From positions 1 through 11,666 of the forward strand of contig JAITPH010000161.1 in NCBI GenBank assembly GCA_031289515.1: 11,666 nt of DNA. Direction: 5' to 3'. This document shows, one piece after another, positions 1 through 7,971 of the stretch; position 1 is the first letter of the stretch, and each line of letters begins with the position of its first letter. The stretch is from Tannerella sp. (GTDB lineage Bacteria; Bacteroidota; Bacteroidia; Bacteroidales; Tannerellaceae). Below the pieces are notes generated by a model, which saw only the letters and a program-made list of their open reading frames with translations, made no database searches and was not told where the DNA came from. The position numbers and the translations under genes are program-made.

Positions 1-2209
1 TGTTTGTTTTGAAATAGTGTCCCACATTTCCGTAACCGAAGTTCAAGTATTGGGCTTCCTTTTTATACAGGCTATTACCGGTCGAACTCCAATAAGAGAC
101 AGTGTCACTTACGCCGACAGGGAAATTTGATGTAGTCAAACCTTTGTACGATTCATACGTTATCCACATACCCATTAATTGAGCCTGCGACGGCAAGTAC
201 CATTTTATGTCGCTACCATCACTTTTAAGTGTCCCATCGGGGTTGGTACCGCGATTTTTGTACGCACAATAGTTACTGGCCTGAAATGAGGTACTCTTGT
301 AGTCGAACGAACCGTTGTTGTATTTTGACGCGTCGAAGCTATTACCCTTCGCTGCATAGAATCCGTTATAAATAAAGTTGTAAGTCGGCAGAATCTCGTC
401 TGCGACGGTCTTGTATTGAGGCCACTCGGTATATTCGTAGAGTTGTTCCGTAAATAAGGCACGATCTAATTTATAATTGTCTTGAGTTGTTTCATTCCAA
501 AGTCCAAACCTGCCCACATGAATAGCCGGAAGTTGTGTGATATGAAGTATCTTTTCCACTCCATTGCTTATTACGGTTACGCTACCTGAGCGAGGCGCGC
601 CTGACAGATTTTCGTTAAGATGCAGATATATAGTTGTTTCAGTAGCGTTTGCCCAGTTTTGTGTGGCGGCACTCGTATAGAGTTTGTTAGGCGATACTTC
701 CAGCCAAAATCCTGTGCCGTCAGTTATTGATACTTGCGCGCTTGTATATTTTTCGCCAGCAAACAATTCATCGCCGACTATAAAGTGTGCGTCATAAACT
801 CTGCGTGCGGGGAAGGTTAGGCATTTTACTATATTACCGGCTTTGATGCATATCTTACCGCTGAATTTAATGTTACCGTAGCCGCTACTTCCGAAGTAAG
901 CGGGGTCTAATTTGAAGCCGAAGCTGCCGCAATGCTGCTGGTCTAATAATATCTGGCCGCTTTCATAGCCTGCGGGCGGCAGTGTAGGAATGGTATCTAT
1001 TCCGATGGGTTTGATTTGGTTGCCAACGGTTATTCCTCCATTATTTGCGTTGAACTCGTCAAAGTCTAAATAAATAGCTTGGGCGTCGGAACAGAAATTG
1101 ATAACGGCTACGCCCGTATTCGCATTAAAAACTATTTCAGAGTTGTCGAGCGTGAGATAAGTACCGTGAATACTGCCATCTACAGGCACGTCGTTCCACG
1201 GAAGCACGCTCAAGTTGATTAACGGCTCGAGACTTTGCCCGCGTACCTTTATATCCAATGTATATATCGTGTTCCTCTTAATATCGTAACTTCCGTCGGT
1301 ATAAATATCATATTCATACGAATCCGTCTTGTTGCCTTCCGATGCGGAACTTGTAGGAATAGTGACTTTTATCCGCGTCCTTGTGCCCACCGGATAATCT
1401 CCCGCATTTCGGTAATTCTCATTCAAATAAAGCGAATCTATCTGACCGCCGGCTGCAGGACTGAATGTAGCCGAACGACGCAAACGCAAAGGTCCCGTTG
1501 TTCCTGTTCGCTCGGTACAGGAGATATATGTAAAGCCGGACAGTCCGGTAGCCTCTCCTCTATTTTGAAAGAGCGAAGTCTGGTTTGCCATATCCAGAAC
1601 CTGTACCTTTATGCCATCATAAACTATGCCAAGGTCTGTCGGTAGACAAAGCGGGTGCTTTGAGATATTTATTCGCAGTTTTGCCACGTCGCGCACGACA
1701 TTAACGGTTCCTTTGTATACGCCATCTGCTGATGTTAATGTGCCTCTTCCGGTCATCAGGAAATACGACGAATCGGCCTGTGCTCCCGGAAGCGGCTCGT
1801 TGGCAAGAATTTTGGGCGCCATTCGATTGGCATAGACTTCTACGGTCAAAGCGCCTGTCGTAATATTATCGACTTCGTAAGCAACATTTACAACCGAATC
1901 GTTTGTATTTGGGACTACAGCCAAGTCCAAGCCGGTGTTACCGCCGAACAAGGTCGTATCTATAGGTATACCTGCCTGTTTTAATATTACGAACATGGAA
2001 TCTATATGATTTTCCAACTTGGTCGCATCTTCGAGGGCGTAAGTTCTTACGCTTGATGTTGGTACATAAAGACTGAGGGAGACTTTCCCATTTCCGGAAT
2101 TACGCGGATCCGTCGGATCAATAATCGTATCCGGTTCAACTCGACTGTTTTTACATGCTGCAAAGGACAATGCGCAGAGCAGAATACATGCTATACGTTT
2201 CATTTTCAT
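1..2209 (-). CDS. Fimbrillin-like (FimB/Mfa2 or DUF4906 type) lipoprotein with BACON-like domain, 3' end outside window
   Basis: A reading frame of 736 codons stays open from ATG at 2209 to the left edge, so the C-terminus is missing. Residues 1-19 form a lipoprotein-type signal (basic start MKMKR, hydrophobic stretch, SFAAC with Cys19); Phe rather than Leu at -3 makes the lipobox slightly atypical. Residues about 42-345 resemble Bacteroidales fimbrillins: PTSSVRTYA near 50-58, RDVAKLRINIS at 173-183, and RNTIYTLDI followed by a LPW motif at 312-338. Residues about 500-561 look like a BACON domain, ending in HITQLP. Residues about 670-736 (WYLPSQAQLMG, YWSST) resemble the lectin-like or sulfatase-modifying-factor-like C-terminal domain seen in related proteins. 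The likely role is an outer-membrane anchored adhesin or minor fimbrial subunit; this is inferred from family resemblance. A second ATG at 2203 is possible. The exact family is uncertain, but that the gene is real is firm. Confidence 0.8.
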   Translation of the reverse strand, partial: MKMKRIACILLCALSFAACKNSRVEPDTIIDPTDPRNSGNGKVSLSLYVPTSSVRTYALEDATKLENHIDSMFVILKQAGIPIDTTLFGGNTGLDLAVVPNTNDSVVNVAYEVDNITTGALTVEVYANRMAPKILANEPLPGAQADSSYFLMTGRGTLTSADGVYKGTVNVVRDVAKLRINISKHPLCLPTDLGIVYDGIKVQVLDMANQTSLFQNRGEATGLSGFTYISCTERTGTTGPLRLRRSATFSPAAGGQIDSLYLNENYRNAGDYPVGTRTRIKVTIPTSSASEGNKTDSYEYDIYTDGSYDIKRNTIYTLDIKVRGQSLEPLINLSVLPWNDVPVDGSIHGTYLTLDNSEIVFNANTGVAVINFCSDAQAIYLDFDEFNANNGGITVGNQIKPIGIDTIPTLPPAGYESGQILLDQQHCGSFGFKLDPAYFGSSGYGNIKFSGKICIKAGNIVKCLTFPARRVYDAHFIVGDELFAGEKYTSAQVSITDGTGFWLEVSPNKLYTSAATQNWANATETTIYLHLNENLSGAPRSGSVTVISNGVEKILHITQLPAIHVGRFGLWNETTQDNYKLDRALFTEQLYEYTEWPQYKTVADEILPTYNFIYNGFYAAKGNSFDASKYNNGSFDYKSTSFQASNYCAYKNRGTNPDGTLKSDGSDIKWYLPSQAQLMGMWITYESYKGLTTSNFPVGVSDTVSYWSSTGNSLYKKEAQYLNFGYGNVGHYFKTN

Positions 2210-2262
2210 ACTAATACATTTCAATTTATTCATTTCACTTTTGATTTTCACATCTAATTTTA

Positions 2263-2292
2263 CAAAAGTATAATTTTTACGGTGCAAAGATA
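2263..2292 (-). promoter_or_regulatory. Two candidate TAnnTTTG promoter boxes upstream of the fimbrillin-like gene
   Basis: Read on the minus strand there is TATCTTTG at 2292-2285 and TACTTTTG at 2270-2263. Both match the Bacteroidota -7 consensus TAnnTTTG and lie about 55-80 bases before the start codon at 2209. Neither has a TTTG -33 box at the usual 19-21 base spacing; the nearest TTTG lie 26 and 14 bases upstream. This makes them weaker calls than the thioredoxin promoter. Confidence 0.45.
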
Positions 2293-2431
2293 CGAAATAT
2301 TATTTCCCGTGGACTGTGCAAATCTCTACAAAAACAATTTTCCTTTAAATATTCATATTATTTCGTCTATACCAATATATACAAGAGCCGTGTATCGCAC
2401 TGTTAATAAACATATTAAATCGCATCATTAT
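2293..2431. other. Short intergenic stretch between mlaF and the fimbrillin-like gene
   Basis: About 140 AT-rich bases after the mlaF stop codon. The only inverted repeat seen is a weak 5-bp pair (ATACA / TGTAT around 2380-2396), with no T-tract, so no convincing intrinsic terminator ends the long operon here. Read-through into the fimbrillin-like gene or factor-dependent termination both remain possible. Confidence 0.4.
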
Positions 2432-3208
2432 TCATCCTTCCCTTTCCCAATCTTCTTCGACTTTTTTTGCTTTCCGAAGCAAATCGGAGGCAAAAATAAA
2501 ATCTCCGAGCGCTTTGTTGTTCGAACTTATGACTTGTTCCTTCGCTCCGCTCCATTCTTTTATGCCGTCTTTTATGAAAACGATGTTTTCGCCGATGTTC
2601 ATTACCGAGTTCATATCGTGAGTATTAATGACGGTTGTCATGCCATATTCCTTAGTTATGCCATGTATCAGCTCGTCGATAATAAGCGACGTTTTCGGGT
2701 CGAGACCCGAATTAGGCTCGTCGCAGAAAAGATATTGCGGTTGCAGCACTATTGCACGCGCTATTGCCGCCCTTTTCATCATTCCGCCGCTTACTTCCGA
2801 AGGCGACAAATCATAAACATCTTTCGACAACTCAACCCTTTCGAGGCACATCATGGCGCGTTTTTTGCGTTCGCGAACGGATTCTTTCGAGAACATATCC
2901 AGCGGATACATCACGTTTTCCAGAATACTCATGCTGTCGAACAGGGCGGATCCCTGAAACAGAATACCCATCTCGCGCCTCAAATCAAGCCTTTCTTTCT
3001 TGTTCATGAATAATATGTTGCGTCCGTCGAACGATATTTCGCCCGAATCGGGCGTCATCAGTCCGATAACGTTTTTCAGCAAAATGGTTTTGCCCGAGCC
3101 GCTTCTTCCGATGATGAGATTAATCTTGCCGGTTTCAAAAACGGCGTTTATGTCGTTCAAGACCGTCCGTCCCTCAAATGACTTCGTAAGGCTTTTTACT
3201 TCAATCAT
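2432..3208 (-). CDS. mlaF: MlaF-type ABC transporter ATP-binding protein (phospholipid / MCE transport)
   Basis: This is a complete 258-residue ATPase of the family that powers MCE-type lipid transport between inner and outer membranes. All nucleotide-binding motifs are present: Walker A GRSGSGKT at 34-41, Q-loop LFQG with Gln85, ABC signature VSGGMMKR at 139-146, Walker B YLFCDEP with Asp163 and Glu164, and H-loop His197 in NTHD. The signature with MMKR, rather than the QQQR of most ABC importers, is typical of the MlaF (Ttg2A) group. The start codon lies one base after the mlaE stop, so the two are co-translated or at least co-transcribed, and the encoded proteins should form one transporter core. 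No MlaD (MCE-domain) gene is adjacent. The family call is firm; the exact substrate is inferred from the Mla system. Confidence 0.93.
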   Translation of the reverse strand: MIEVKSLTKSFEGRTVLNDINAVFETGKINLIIGRSGSGKTILLKNVIGLMTPDSGEISFDGRNILFMNKKERLDLRREMGILFQGSALFDSMSILENVMYPLDMFSKESVRERKKRAMMCLERVELSKDVYDLSPSEVSGGMMKRAAIARAIVLQPQYLFCDEPNSGLDPKTSLIIDELIHGITKEYGMTTVINTHDMNSVMNIGENIVFIKDGIKEWSGAKEQVISSNNKALGDFIFASDLLRKAKKVEEDWEREG

Positions 3209-3209
3209 A

Positions 3210-3953
3210 TCAGGTCAGCATAATGTGAGTTAGGATAACGTCGGCAAGCAATATCATTATACTGCTCATTACTACGGAGTTGGTGCTTGCCTTGCCGACC
3301 ATCAGCGAGCCGCCCTTAACGGAATATCCGAAATAGGACGAAATGGAAGTAATGAGGAACGAGTATATGACCGATTTTATGATGGAATACCAGATATAGT
3401 AAGAGTTGAAATAGTATTGCAAACCGAACTCGAACGCCGACGGATTCATGTTGGCGCTGATGTAACTTGCCGCCATGCCGCCTGCAATTCCCATAATCAT
3501 GCTGAAAATAACCAGTACCGGAATGAAAAGCATCATGCCGATGATTTTGGGAAAAATGAGGAAATTGGCGGAATTGACGCCCATCATGTCGATTGCGTCT
3601 ATCTGGTCGGTAACGCGCATTGTACCGAGTTCCGACGCGATATTGCTGCCCACCTTGCCTGCAAGAATGAGGCACATTATCGACGAGGAAAACTCAAGGA
3701 GTATGATTTCGCGCGTCGTATAGCCGATGGTAAATGCCGGAATGAGCGGCGAATTGATGTTCAGCGAAATCTGGATAGCGATTACGGTACCGATAAAAAC
3801 AGAAATGATGACGACAATCCATATCGAATCGACGCCGAGCTTGTATATTTCTCTTACTAACTGCTTCATGAACATGCTCCACCGCGTGGGAATGCCGATG
3901 GTCTTCTTCATCAGAAGCACATATTCGCCCAATTGATGCAGTGCATGTTTCAT
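3210..3953 (-). CDS. mlaE: MlaE-type ABC transporter permease
   Basis: A complete 247-residue integral membrane protein of the MlaE/YrbE permease family, the membrane partner of MlaF. An amphipathic N-terminal segment is followed by hydrophobic spans at about 44-63, 85-100, 130-165, 195-210 and 225-245. The family hallmark is the stretch at about 99-135 (GKVGSNIASELGTMRVTDQI followed by DAIDMMGVNS), which contains the conserved Glu-Leu-Gly-Thr-Met and Glu/Asp-rich cytoplasmic loop. It starts 22 bases after the rseP stop and ends one base before mlaF, placing the transporter at the tail of the envelope operon. In the Mla model this permease moves phospholipids together with an MCE protein; direction and cargo in this organism cannot be read from sequence. 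Confidence 0.93.
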   Translation of the reverse strand: MKHALHQLGEYVLLMKKTIGIPTRWSMFMKQLVREIYKLGVDSIWIVVIISVFIGTVIAIQISLNINSPLIPAFTIGYTTREIILLEFSSSIMCLILAGKVGSNIASELGTMRVTDQIDAIDMMGVNSANFLIFPKIIGMMLFIPVLVIFSMIMGIAGGMAASYISANMNPSAFEFGLQYYFNSYYIWYSIIKSVIYSFLITSISSYFGYSVKGGSLMVGKASTNSVVMSSIMILLADVILTHIMLT

Positions 3954-3975
3954 ATCGTATTTTCTTTATTGCAAG

Positions 3976-5298
3976 TTATTTTGAAAAGAATCTCAGAACG
4001 TCGTTTCCGTTGGCAAAGATGAGCAAGGCAAACAAGATAATCATGCCTGCAATCTGTGCATATTCGAGAAATTTGTCGCCGGGCTTGCGTCGCGTCACGA
4101 CTTCGTAGAGCAGGAACATCACATGTCCGCCGTCGAGAGCGGGAATGGGGAGTATGTTCATGAACGCCAGAATGATGGACAGGAAAGCGGTGCGCTCCCA
4201 AAACAACTTCCAATCCCACTCGGCGGGGAACAGATTGCCTATCGCTCCGAATCCGCCCAGACTTTTTGCGCCTTCTTTCGTGAAAACAAACTTCATGTCG
4301 CTGACGTATCCCTTGAGGCTATTGACGCCCAGCATTATACCCGCTGGTATCGAACTGAAAAAGTTATATCTTAACGTCACCGGCTCGTATAATTTCAGCA
4401 GACTTGTCTTGCTCATTATCCCAAGCCGACCGACGGTGTCTACCGGCGCCGATAACGATACAGTCCGGCCGTCGCGCTCGACTGTTACCATAACGGTTGC
4501 GCCTTTGTTTGCATGCAACTCTTTTATGACGTCCGAGGCGGCAACCGTACCGACGCCGTTGATATCGACAATGCGGTCGTTCGTTTGCAGTCCGGCTTCT
4601 TTTGCCGATTGCGTTGATACTTCGCTGATAATCATTGGATAGCGATATGTAGCGAAGCCTTCCTTATCGTGCAGCAAGCGTTGCATTATATCTTCGGGGA
4701 TATCGATTACGACTTCTTCGCCGTTGCGTAAAACGGTTACGCGGCTTGCATTTACCACTTTACGGAGGCAGTCTTCGTTGAATCGCTCAAGCGTCGCGGT
4801 GTCTGCCTTGAGCAAAATATCGCCGTCTTCAAAGCCGATATTTTTGAACGTACTGCTGTAATCCATACCGTAAGTGACATTTTTAAGCGGAATGTACGTG
4901 TCGCCCCATTGCAGCAAAACCATTGAATAAATGAAGAGAGCGAGCAGGAAATTGAATATCACTCCGGCAGTCATAATCAGCAGGCGCGGACCGGCGGGCT
5001 TTGAGCGAAACTCGTATGGCTGCGGCGGTTTCGACAACTGTTCCTTGTCGAGCGATTCGTCTATCATGCCCGAAATCTTGCAATAACCGCCGAGAGGCAA
5101 CCAGCCGAGACCATATTCGGTATCGCTTTTCTTGGGTTTGAACTTGAACAGCGAAAACCACGGATCGAAAAACAGGTAGAATTTCTCCACGCGCACCTTG
5201 AACATGCGCGCGAAGATGAAATGTCCAAATTCGTGTATCAATACCAATATCGAGAGACTGAATATAAGTTGCAACGCCTTGATTAAAAATGTTTCCAT
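3976..5298 (-). CDS. rseP: RseP-family site-2 intramembrane zinc metalloprotease
   Basis: A complete 440-residue M50 protease. The zinc-binding HEFGH motif is at 22-26 in the first transmembrane span, and the third ligand motif NILPIPALDGG, with Asp389, is near the C-terminus in another span. Further membrane segments lie at about 105-130 and 415-435. Between them is a periplasmic region with at least one PDZ domain (about 220-285, GLQTNDRIVDINGVG) and probably a degenerate one before it (about 150-200). Relatives cut membrane-embedded anti-sigma factors or leftover signal peptides after a first periplasmic cut. No anti-sigma gene is nearby, so the substrate is unknown. It starts 10 bases after the dxr stop, the usual arrangement in this phylum. 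Length and motifs look normal for Bacteroidota RseP. Confidence 0.95.
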   Translation of the reverse strand: METFLIKALQLIFSLSILVLIHEFGHFIFARMFKVRVEKFYLFFDPWFSLFKFKPKKSDTEYGLGWLPLGGYCKISGMIDESLDKEQLSKPPQPYEFRSKPAGPRLLIMTAGVIFNFLLALFIYSMVLLQWGDTYIPLKNVTYGMDYSSTFKNIGFEDGDILLKADTATLERFNEDCLRKVVNASRVTVLRNGEEVVIDIPEDIMQRLLHDKEGFATYRYPMIISEVSTQSAKEAGLQTNDRIVDINGVGTVAASDVIKELHANKGATVMVTVERDGRTVSLSAPVDTVGRLGIMSKTSLLKLYEPVTLRYNFFSSIPAGIMLGVNSLKGYVSDMKFVFTKEGAKSLGGFGAIGNLFPAEWDWKLFWERTAFLSIILAFMNILPIPALDGGHVMFLLYEVVTRRKPGDKFLEYAQIAGMIILFALLIFANGNDVLRFFSK

Positions 5299-5308
5299 AT
5301 ATGTATAA

Positions 5309-6463
5309 TTAGTTGGTAATCATTTGTTCCGCTATTCGTCGGGCTTCGTAATCCGTTAGCGCGTAATCGTCGTATGACGGATTTGCTACAAACGACACTT
5401 TAGACATCGTCTGTTCTATTATGTCGCTCATTTGCAGGAATCCCGTCCTGTCCTGCAAAAACGACGCTACGGCAATTTCGTTGGCTGCGTTGAGGATACA
5501 GGGCATGTTTCCGCCCTTGTTGATAGCCTCGAAAGCGAACGCGAGATTCCGGAATCTGTCGGTATCTGGCTTTTCGAAGGTAAGCGGGCGACATGAAAAG
5601 AAATCCAGACGCGGGGACGGACTTTTCAGTCGCTCCGGATATGAAAAAGCGTAAGAGATAGGGACTTTCATGTCGGGCAAGCCTAACTGGGCGATTATTG
5701 CGCCGTCGGAGAACTGTACCATCGAATGTATAATCGATTGCGGATGAACTACGACGTCGATCTGCTCCGGCTCGACACCGAAAAGCCATTTTGCCTCAAT
5801 CATTTCAAAGCCCTTGTTCATCATCGAAGCCGAATCTATTGTCACTTTTGCGCCCATGTTCCAGTTGGGATGCTTCAACGCCTGTTCTTTTGTTACCGTC
5901 GCGAGTTCGGCTTTTGTCTTGTGAAAGAAGGGACCGCCCGAAGCCGTGAGCAGTATTTTTTCTATCGGATTGCGCCATTCGCCGTTCAGGCACTGAAAAA
6001 TCGCCGAGTGCTCCGAATCTACCGGTATGACAGGCGTTTGATATTCTTTTGCCATGTTTGTCACGAGTTCGCCCGCTACTACAAGCGTTTCCTTGTTGGC
6101 GAGCGCGACGGCTTTGCGCGCTTTTAAGGCTTCTATCGTCGGTCGCAGTCCCGAATAGCCGACCAGTGCAACCAAAACCATGTCTATCGGCTCGGCGGCG
6201 ACGACCCGCGCGATGGCGTCCGTTCCCGCCCATACTTTTATGGGCAAGTCTTCGAGAGCTTCCTTTACTTCGGGATATTTCCTTTCATTTGCAATTACTA
6301 CGGTATCGGGTATGAATTTATGCGCCTGCTCGATCAGCAACTCGGAGTTATTATTGGCAGTGAGAGCGTAAACTTCAAACAAATCGCTGTGCTCGCTTAT
6401 CACTTCCAATGCCTGAGAGCCGATTGAGCCGGTCGAACCTAATATCGCTAACTGTCTTGCCAT
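5309..6463 (-). CDS. dxr: 1-deoxy-D-xylulose 5-phosphate reductoisomerase (Dxr/IspC)
   Basis: This enzyme converts 1-deoxy-D-xylulose 5-phosphate to 2-C-methyl-D-erythritol 4-phosphate with NADPH. It is the committed step of the MEP isoprenoid pathway, in the cytosol. The 384-residue length is normal. The NADPH-binding loop LGSTGSIGS is at 8-16, a conserved LANKE motif is at 121-125, metal ligands are Asp149 and Glu151 in VDSEHSA, a substrate loop SGGPFF is at 175-180, and the NKGFEMIEA motif with Asn216, Lys217 and Glu220 completes the active site. All expected catalytic residues are present, so the enzyme should be active. It supplies undecaprenyl phosphate precursors, which fits the peptidoglycan genes upstream. 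It starts 15 bases after the M23 peptidase stop and is followed 10 bases later by rseP. Confidence 0.97.
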   Translation of the reverse strand: MARQLAILGSTGSIGSQALEVISEHSDLFEVYALTANNNSELLIEQAHKFIPDTVVIANERKYPEVKEALEDLPIKVWAGTDAIARVVAAEPIDMVLVALVGYSGLRPTIEALKARKAVALANKETLVVAGELVTNMAKEYQTPVIPVDSEHSAIFQCLNGEWRNPIEKILLTASGGPFFHKTKAELATVTKEQALKHPNWNMGAKVTIDSASMMNKGFEMIEAKWLFGVEPEQIDVVVHPQSIIHSMVQFSDGAIIAQLGLPDMKVPISYAFSYPERLKSPSPRLDFFSCRPLTFEKPDTDRFRNLAFAFEAINKGGNMPCILNAANEIAVASFLQDRTGFLQMSDIIEQTMSKVSFVANPSYDDYALTDYEARRIAEQMITN

Positions 6464-6478
6464 CTTATTCGGTTTGTT

Positions 6479-7339
6479 TTAAAATGCGATATATTCTTCG
6501 GGATTGACGGGAGCGCCTTTGTGCCACAACTCGAAATGAAGATGCGGCCCGGTCGACAGTTCGCCGGTGTTGCCCAAAATAGCGATAGCCTCGCCTGCTA
6601 CAACCTTGTCGCCTATCTCCTTCAAGAGTATATCGTTGTGTTTATAAATCGAGATAAAATCGTTTTTATGTTGCAGAGATATGACATTTCCGTATTTCGG
6701 GTCGAATCCGGCATAAACGACCGTTCCGTCGAGCGTTGCTACGACGCTTTCGGAAGGAGCAGCCGTTAGATCGATACCGAAATGCAGTTTTTTGTCGCTG
6801 AACGTCGAAGAAATAATGCCGTTGACAGGCTTGTAAAAGAATATTTCTATCTGCATGGGGTTTGGATTCAGGGTTGTCAGATTATATTTTTCTTCTTCCT
6901 CGAATCTCTTTATATACTCCATTTCCCTGTCGCTGCGCGGAATGTCGTAGTCCGAACTGAGAAACGATACGGAATCGCTGATTCCTATTGAATCAATGCT
7001 TATATCGCCGGATAATATGTTGGAGATGTTTTTGATATAATTCGACTGCATAAGCATTTGTTCTTCAAGCGAATCGGCTCTCAGGGAGTTCGTTAGTATC
7101 TCTTTGCGCACTTCCACGTCAAGGTATCCGGGCAGATAGTTGCGTATGGGCGTAAGTATGATGATTACCGATGTTAATGCGACCAGGATGAAAGCGACGG
7201 CGCTGAAATAAGTGATGACGGTCAGTTGCGACAGATTAAACGACCATACTTCCTCCAGCGTCGATTCGTTGAACAGGGATAGCTTATACTTGAACCGTAT
7301 ACGCTTCCAGAATGATTTTGCTTGACGTTTTCGCTTCAT
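6479..7339 (-). CDS. Membrane-anchored M23 (LytM) family peptidoglycan peptidase
   Basis: A 286-residue protein with a basic cytoplasmic N-terminus (MKRKRQAKSFWKR), one transmembrane span at about 38-64, and a short linker or coil region at about 75-155. A C-terminal LytM domain covers about 165-286. The zinc and catalytic set is complete: His186 and Asp190 in HFGID, His234 in IYKH, and His266 and His268 in GPHLHFE. It should therefore be a catalytically active endopeptidase acting on peptidoglycan cross-links in the periplasm, unlike LytM proteins that have become mere activators. Its ATG overlaps the rimM stop by four bases (ATGA), indicating translational coupling. The position between murA/rimM and dxr/rseP is, as I recall, common in Bacteroidota. 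Cleavage specificity cannot be judged from sequence. Confidence 0.92.
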   Translation of the reverse strand: MKRKRQAKSFWKRIRFKYKLSLFNESTLEEVWSFNLSQLTVITYFSAVAFILVALTSVIIILTPIRNYLPGYLDVEVRKEILTNSLRADSLEEQMLMQSNYIKNISNILSGDISIDSIGISDSVSFLSSDYDIPRSDREMEYIKRFEEEEKYNLTTLNPNPMQIEIFFYKPVNGIISSTFSDKKLHFGIDLTAAPSESVVATLDGTVVYAGFDPKYGNVISLQHKNDFISIYKHNDILLKEIGDKVVAGEAIAILGNTGELSTGPHLHFELWHKGAPVNPEEYIAF

Positions 7340-7968
7340 ACATATATGTTTAAAAAGCCTTCCGGCAGTGAAACCCCAACTGTTTTTTCCTCATGGCTGA
7401 TCGAGACGGCAAGCGCCAAGGGAACAAGTATCTCAAACTCTTTGTAATCGATTTTCAGCAGAATGTTCATGGTGCTGTCGTCAATATCCTTCACTTGTCC
7501 TATTTCGCCTATGGCTTCGTCTGTTACGAGATAGCCGTTCAAGTTATTTCTTGCTGTCGCTGCGTTTTTCGGTTTTGTCTTCGTTTTCGCTTTCGTTTCC
7601 GCTTTTGCTTTCGCTTTCGCTTCCGTCTCTGTTTCTGTTTCTGTCTCCGTCTCTGTTTCCGTTTCTGTTTCCGTTTCCGTTTCAGGTGAAATCATTAATT
7701 CGGAAGGCAGGTATGCAGCTTTTCCCGACAACAATTTGACTTTCTCTTCCGAATCGATATTTTCAAATTTGACAAGGGTGGCGGACGAGCTTCTTGGGCG
7801 GAACTGCTCGATGAAGAAAGGCGTCAATATTCCGTCCATATCGCAGACGATGAAAGGGTCGCCCGAAATATCCCGCATGTCGTAGTCCGTCAGGAGCGAA
7901 ATCTCGCCCTTGACGCCATGCGGCTTGGTCAGTTGTCCTATTTTAAGCAAATCTTTCTCTCTTATCAT
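7336..7968 (-). CDS. rimM: Ribosome maturation factor RimM with a charged repeat insert
   Basis: RimM binds ribosomal protein S19 and helps mature the head of the 30S subunit. The N-terminal RimM barrel covers about 6-92 (IGQLTKPHGVKGEI, typical of the family), and the C-terminal PRC-barrel covers about 143-210, ending VSLPEGFLNIYV. Between them, residues 96-134 are a low-complexity block: ten Thr-Glu dipeptides (97-116), then Ala/Thr-Lys dipeptides (117-134). The protein is 210 residues against roughly 170-180 for usual relatives, and the insert accounts for the excess. Both folded domains look intact, so the protein is probably functional, with an extended flexible linker. It starts three bases after the murA stop and its end overlaps the M23 gene by four bases. 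The RimM identity is firm; the role of the insert is unknown. Confidence 0.94.
   Translation of the reverse strand: MIREKDLLKIGQLTKPHGVKGEISLLTDYDMRDISGDPFIVCDMDGILTPFFIEQFRPRSSSATLVKFENIDSEEKVKLLSGKAAYLPSELMISPETETETETETETETETETETEAKAKAKAETKAKTKTKPKNAATARNNLNGYLVTDEAIGEIGQVKDIDDSTMNILLKIDYKEFEILVPLALAVSISHEEKTVGVSLPEGFLNIYV
7567..7683 (-). repeat. Degenerate hexanucleotide repeat coding (TE)n-(AK/TK)n inside rimM
   Basis: On the minus strand, 6-base units of the form GA(A/G)AC(G/A) repeat ten times (about 7621-7680), encoding Thr-Glu dipeptides. They grade into units of GC(G/A)AAA and AC(G/A)AA(A/G) encoding Ala-Lys and Thr-Lys (about 7567-7620). Synonymous third positions vary (ACG/ACA, GAA/GAG), so this is not a perfect microsatellite. 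Gain or loss of whole units would keep the rimM frame. Confidence 0.9.
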
Positions 7969-7971
7969 AAT

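Noticed and set aside
2282..3013. A 243-codon GTG-start open frame on the plus strand opposite mlaF
   Set aside because: It runs antisense to a complete, motif-perfect mlaF gene, has no recognisable domain, and starts inside the candidate promoter of the fimbrillin-like gene. It is a shadow frame.
7393..7689. Plus-strand frame rich in Phe-Arg repeats
   Set aside because: It is the antisense reading of the hexanucleotide repeat in rimM, so the repetitive peptide is an artefact.
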